Shown here: piece by piece, positions 32,944 through 33,075 of the stretch | How positions within the stretch are numbered: the first letter of the stretch is position 1 | Layout: each line of letters opens with the position of its first letter | Origin: Erysipelotrichaceae bacterium | GTDB taxonomy: Bacteria; Bacillota_I; Bacilli_A; Erysipelotrichales; Erysipelotrichaceae | Assembly: GCA_017431405.1 (NCBI GenBank) | Contig: JAFRLB010000008.1 | Coordinates: 1 to 33,075, forward strand | Reading direction: 5' to 3' | DNA length: 33,075 nucleotides | Translations under genes and position numbers: made by a program | The notes under the pieces: generated by a model | Databases searched by the model: none | Seen by the model: the letters and a program-made list of their open reading frames with translations, nothing else | Told to the model about the DNA's origin: nothing

Positions 32944-33062
32944 TACCGAGAAACGACACAAGGCTCACTACCCAGCCGGGAGACGTCATCCTTTACTCCG
33001 GCAATCAGATGGTCGTGTTCTACGGCTCCAACACATGGGAGCCCCGACCTGGCCCGCCGTAA
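32943..33062 (+). pseudogene. C-terminal fragment of a cyclophilin-like protein, foreign to this contig
   Basis: The plus strand encodes about 39 residues, including [21 protein letters not shown] and then SNTWEPRPGPP, before a TAA stop. I split the peptide here to keep it short; the blocks match the end of cyclophilin-like-fold proteins (the family with the DVILYxGNQxVxFYGSNSW signature). The fragment has no start and abuts rpoB in opposite orientation. By my count 78 of the 129 bases from 32947 to 33075 are G or C, far above the neighbouring rpoB. It most likely comes from another genome joined by misassembly. Confidence 0.7.
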
Positions 33063-33075
33063 TGCATCGGCCACC

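Noticed and set aside
32944-32961. Met at 32961 as an rpoB start (MCRFSVRG...)
   Set aside because: The residues before VAKDSG come from the foreign junction sequence; real rpoB continues upstream with hundreds of codons.

Overview
The window looks like chromosomal DNA of a low-GC Gram-positive bacterium. Most genes carry AGGAGG-type ribosome binding sites and TTGACA/TATAAT promoters, and the gene set (Veg, QueH, AI-2E family transporter, DUF4153 protein, FeoA-FeoA-FeoB with a Cys-rich FeoB partner) is typical of Firmicutes. A gut Erysipelotrichales-like host is my best guess, but no rRNA is present to settle it. No phage, CRISPR array or large biosynthetic cluster is present.

Layout. At 1-3900 there is a small accessory block: a DUF234-type ATPase, an unknown acidic protein and a tyrosine integrase. 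The integrase is preceded by six TTGACCCC repeats and lies just downstream of a tRNA-Ile/tRNA-Ala pair, so this is probably one end of an integrated element. At 4.2-8.3 kb are acylphosphatase, a large nested hairpin, a DUF885 lipoprotein peptidase, a 50-residue GTG-start protein, an AI-2E family transporter and a LOG-family protein. At 8.4-12.6 kb are tRNA-Asn, a divergent pair (membrane protein and DUF5131 protein) and the queuosine operon tgt-queA-queH. At 12.6-17 kb, all on the minus strand, are nnrE, rpiB, a DUF4153 membrane protein, dut and a DUF362 protein. At 17-20 kb are tRNA-Leu behind veg, a vWA protein, a macro-domain protein, a phosphoglycolate-phosphatase-like HAD and tRNA-Arg. 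At 20-22.3 kb are mscL, cardiolipin synthase and a zinc-ribbon membrane protein. At 22.4-25.8 kb is a complete ferrous-iron uptake operon facing a DtxR-type repressor gene, with two matching palindromic operators around the feo promoter. At 25.8-33 kb are tRNA-Ala(CGC), an M29 aminopeptidase, tRNA-Val(CAC), rpoC and the 3' half of rpoB.

The last ~130 bases do not belong to rpoB. They are GC-rich, switch strand, and encode a piece of a cyclophilin-like protein ending in a stop codon. This is most likely an assembly chimera at the contig end.

The most interesting internal pattern is four genes (acyP, the membrane protein starting at 8928, the DUF5131 gene and the zinc-ribbon gene) that lack a Shine-Dalgarno sequence. 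Each has a -10 box exactly six bases before its ATG, which predicts leaderless mRNAs in a genome that otherwise uses strong ribosome binding sites. Other candidate regulatory structures are a Leu-rich 15-codon upstream ORF before veg, a terminator-like hairpin abutting the nnrE start codon, and an inverted repeat covering the vWA ribosome binding site.
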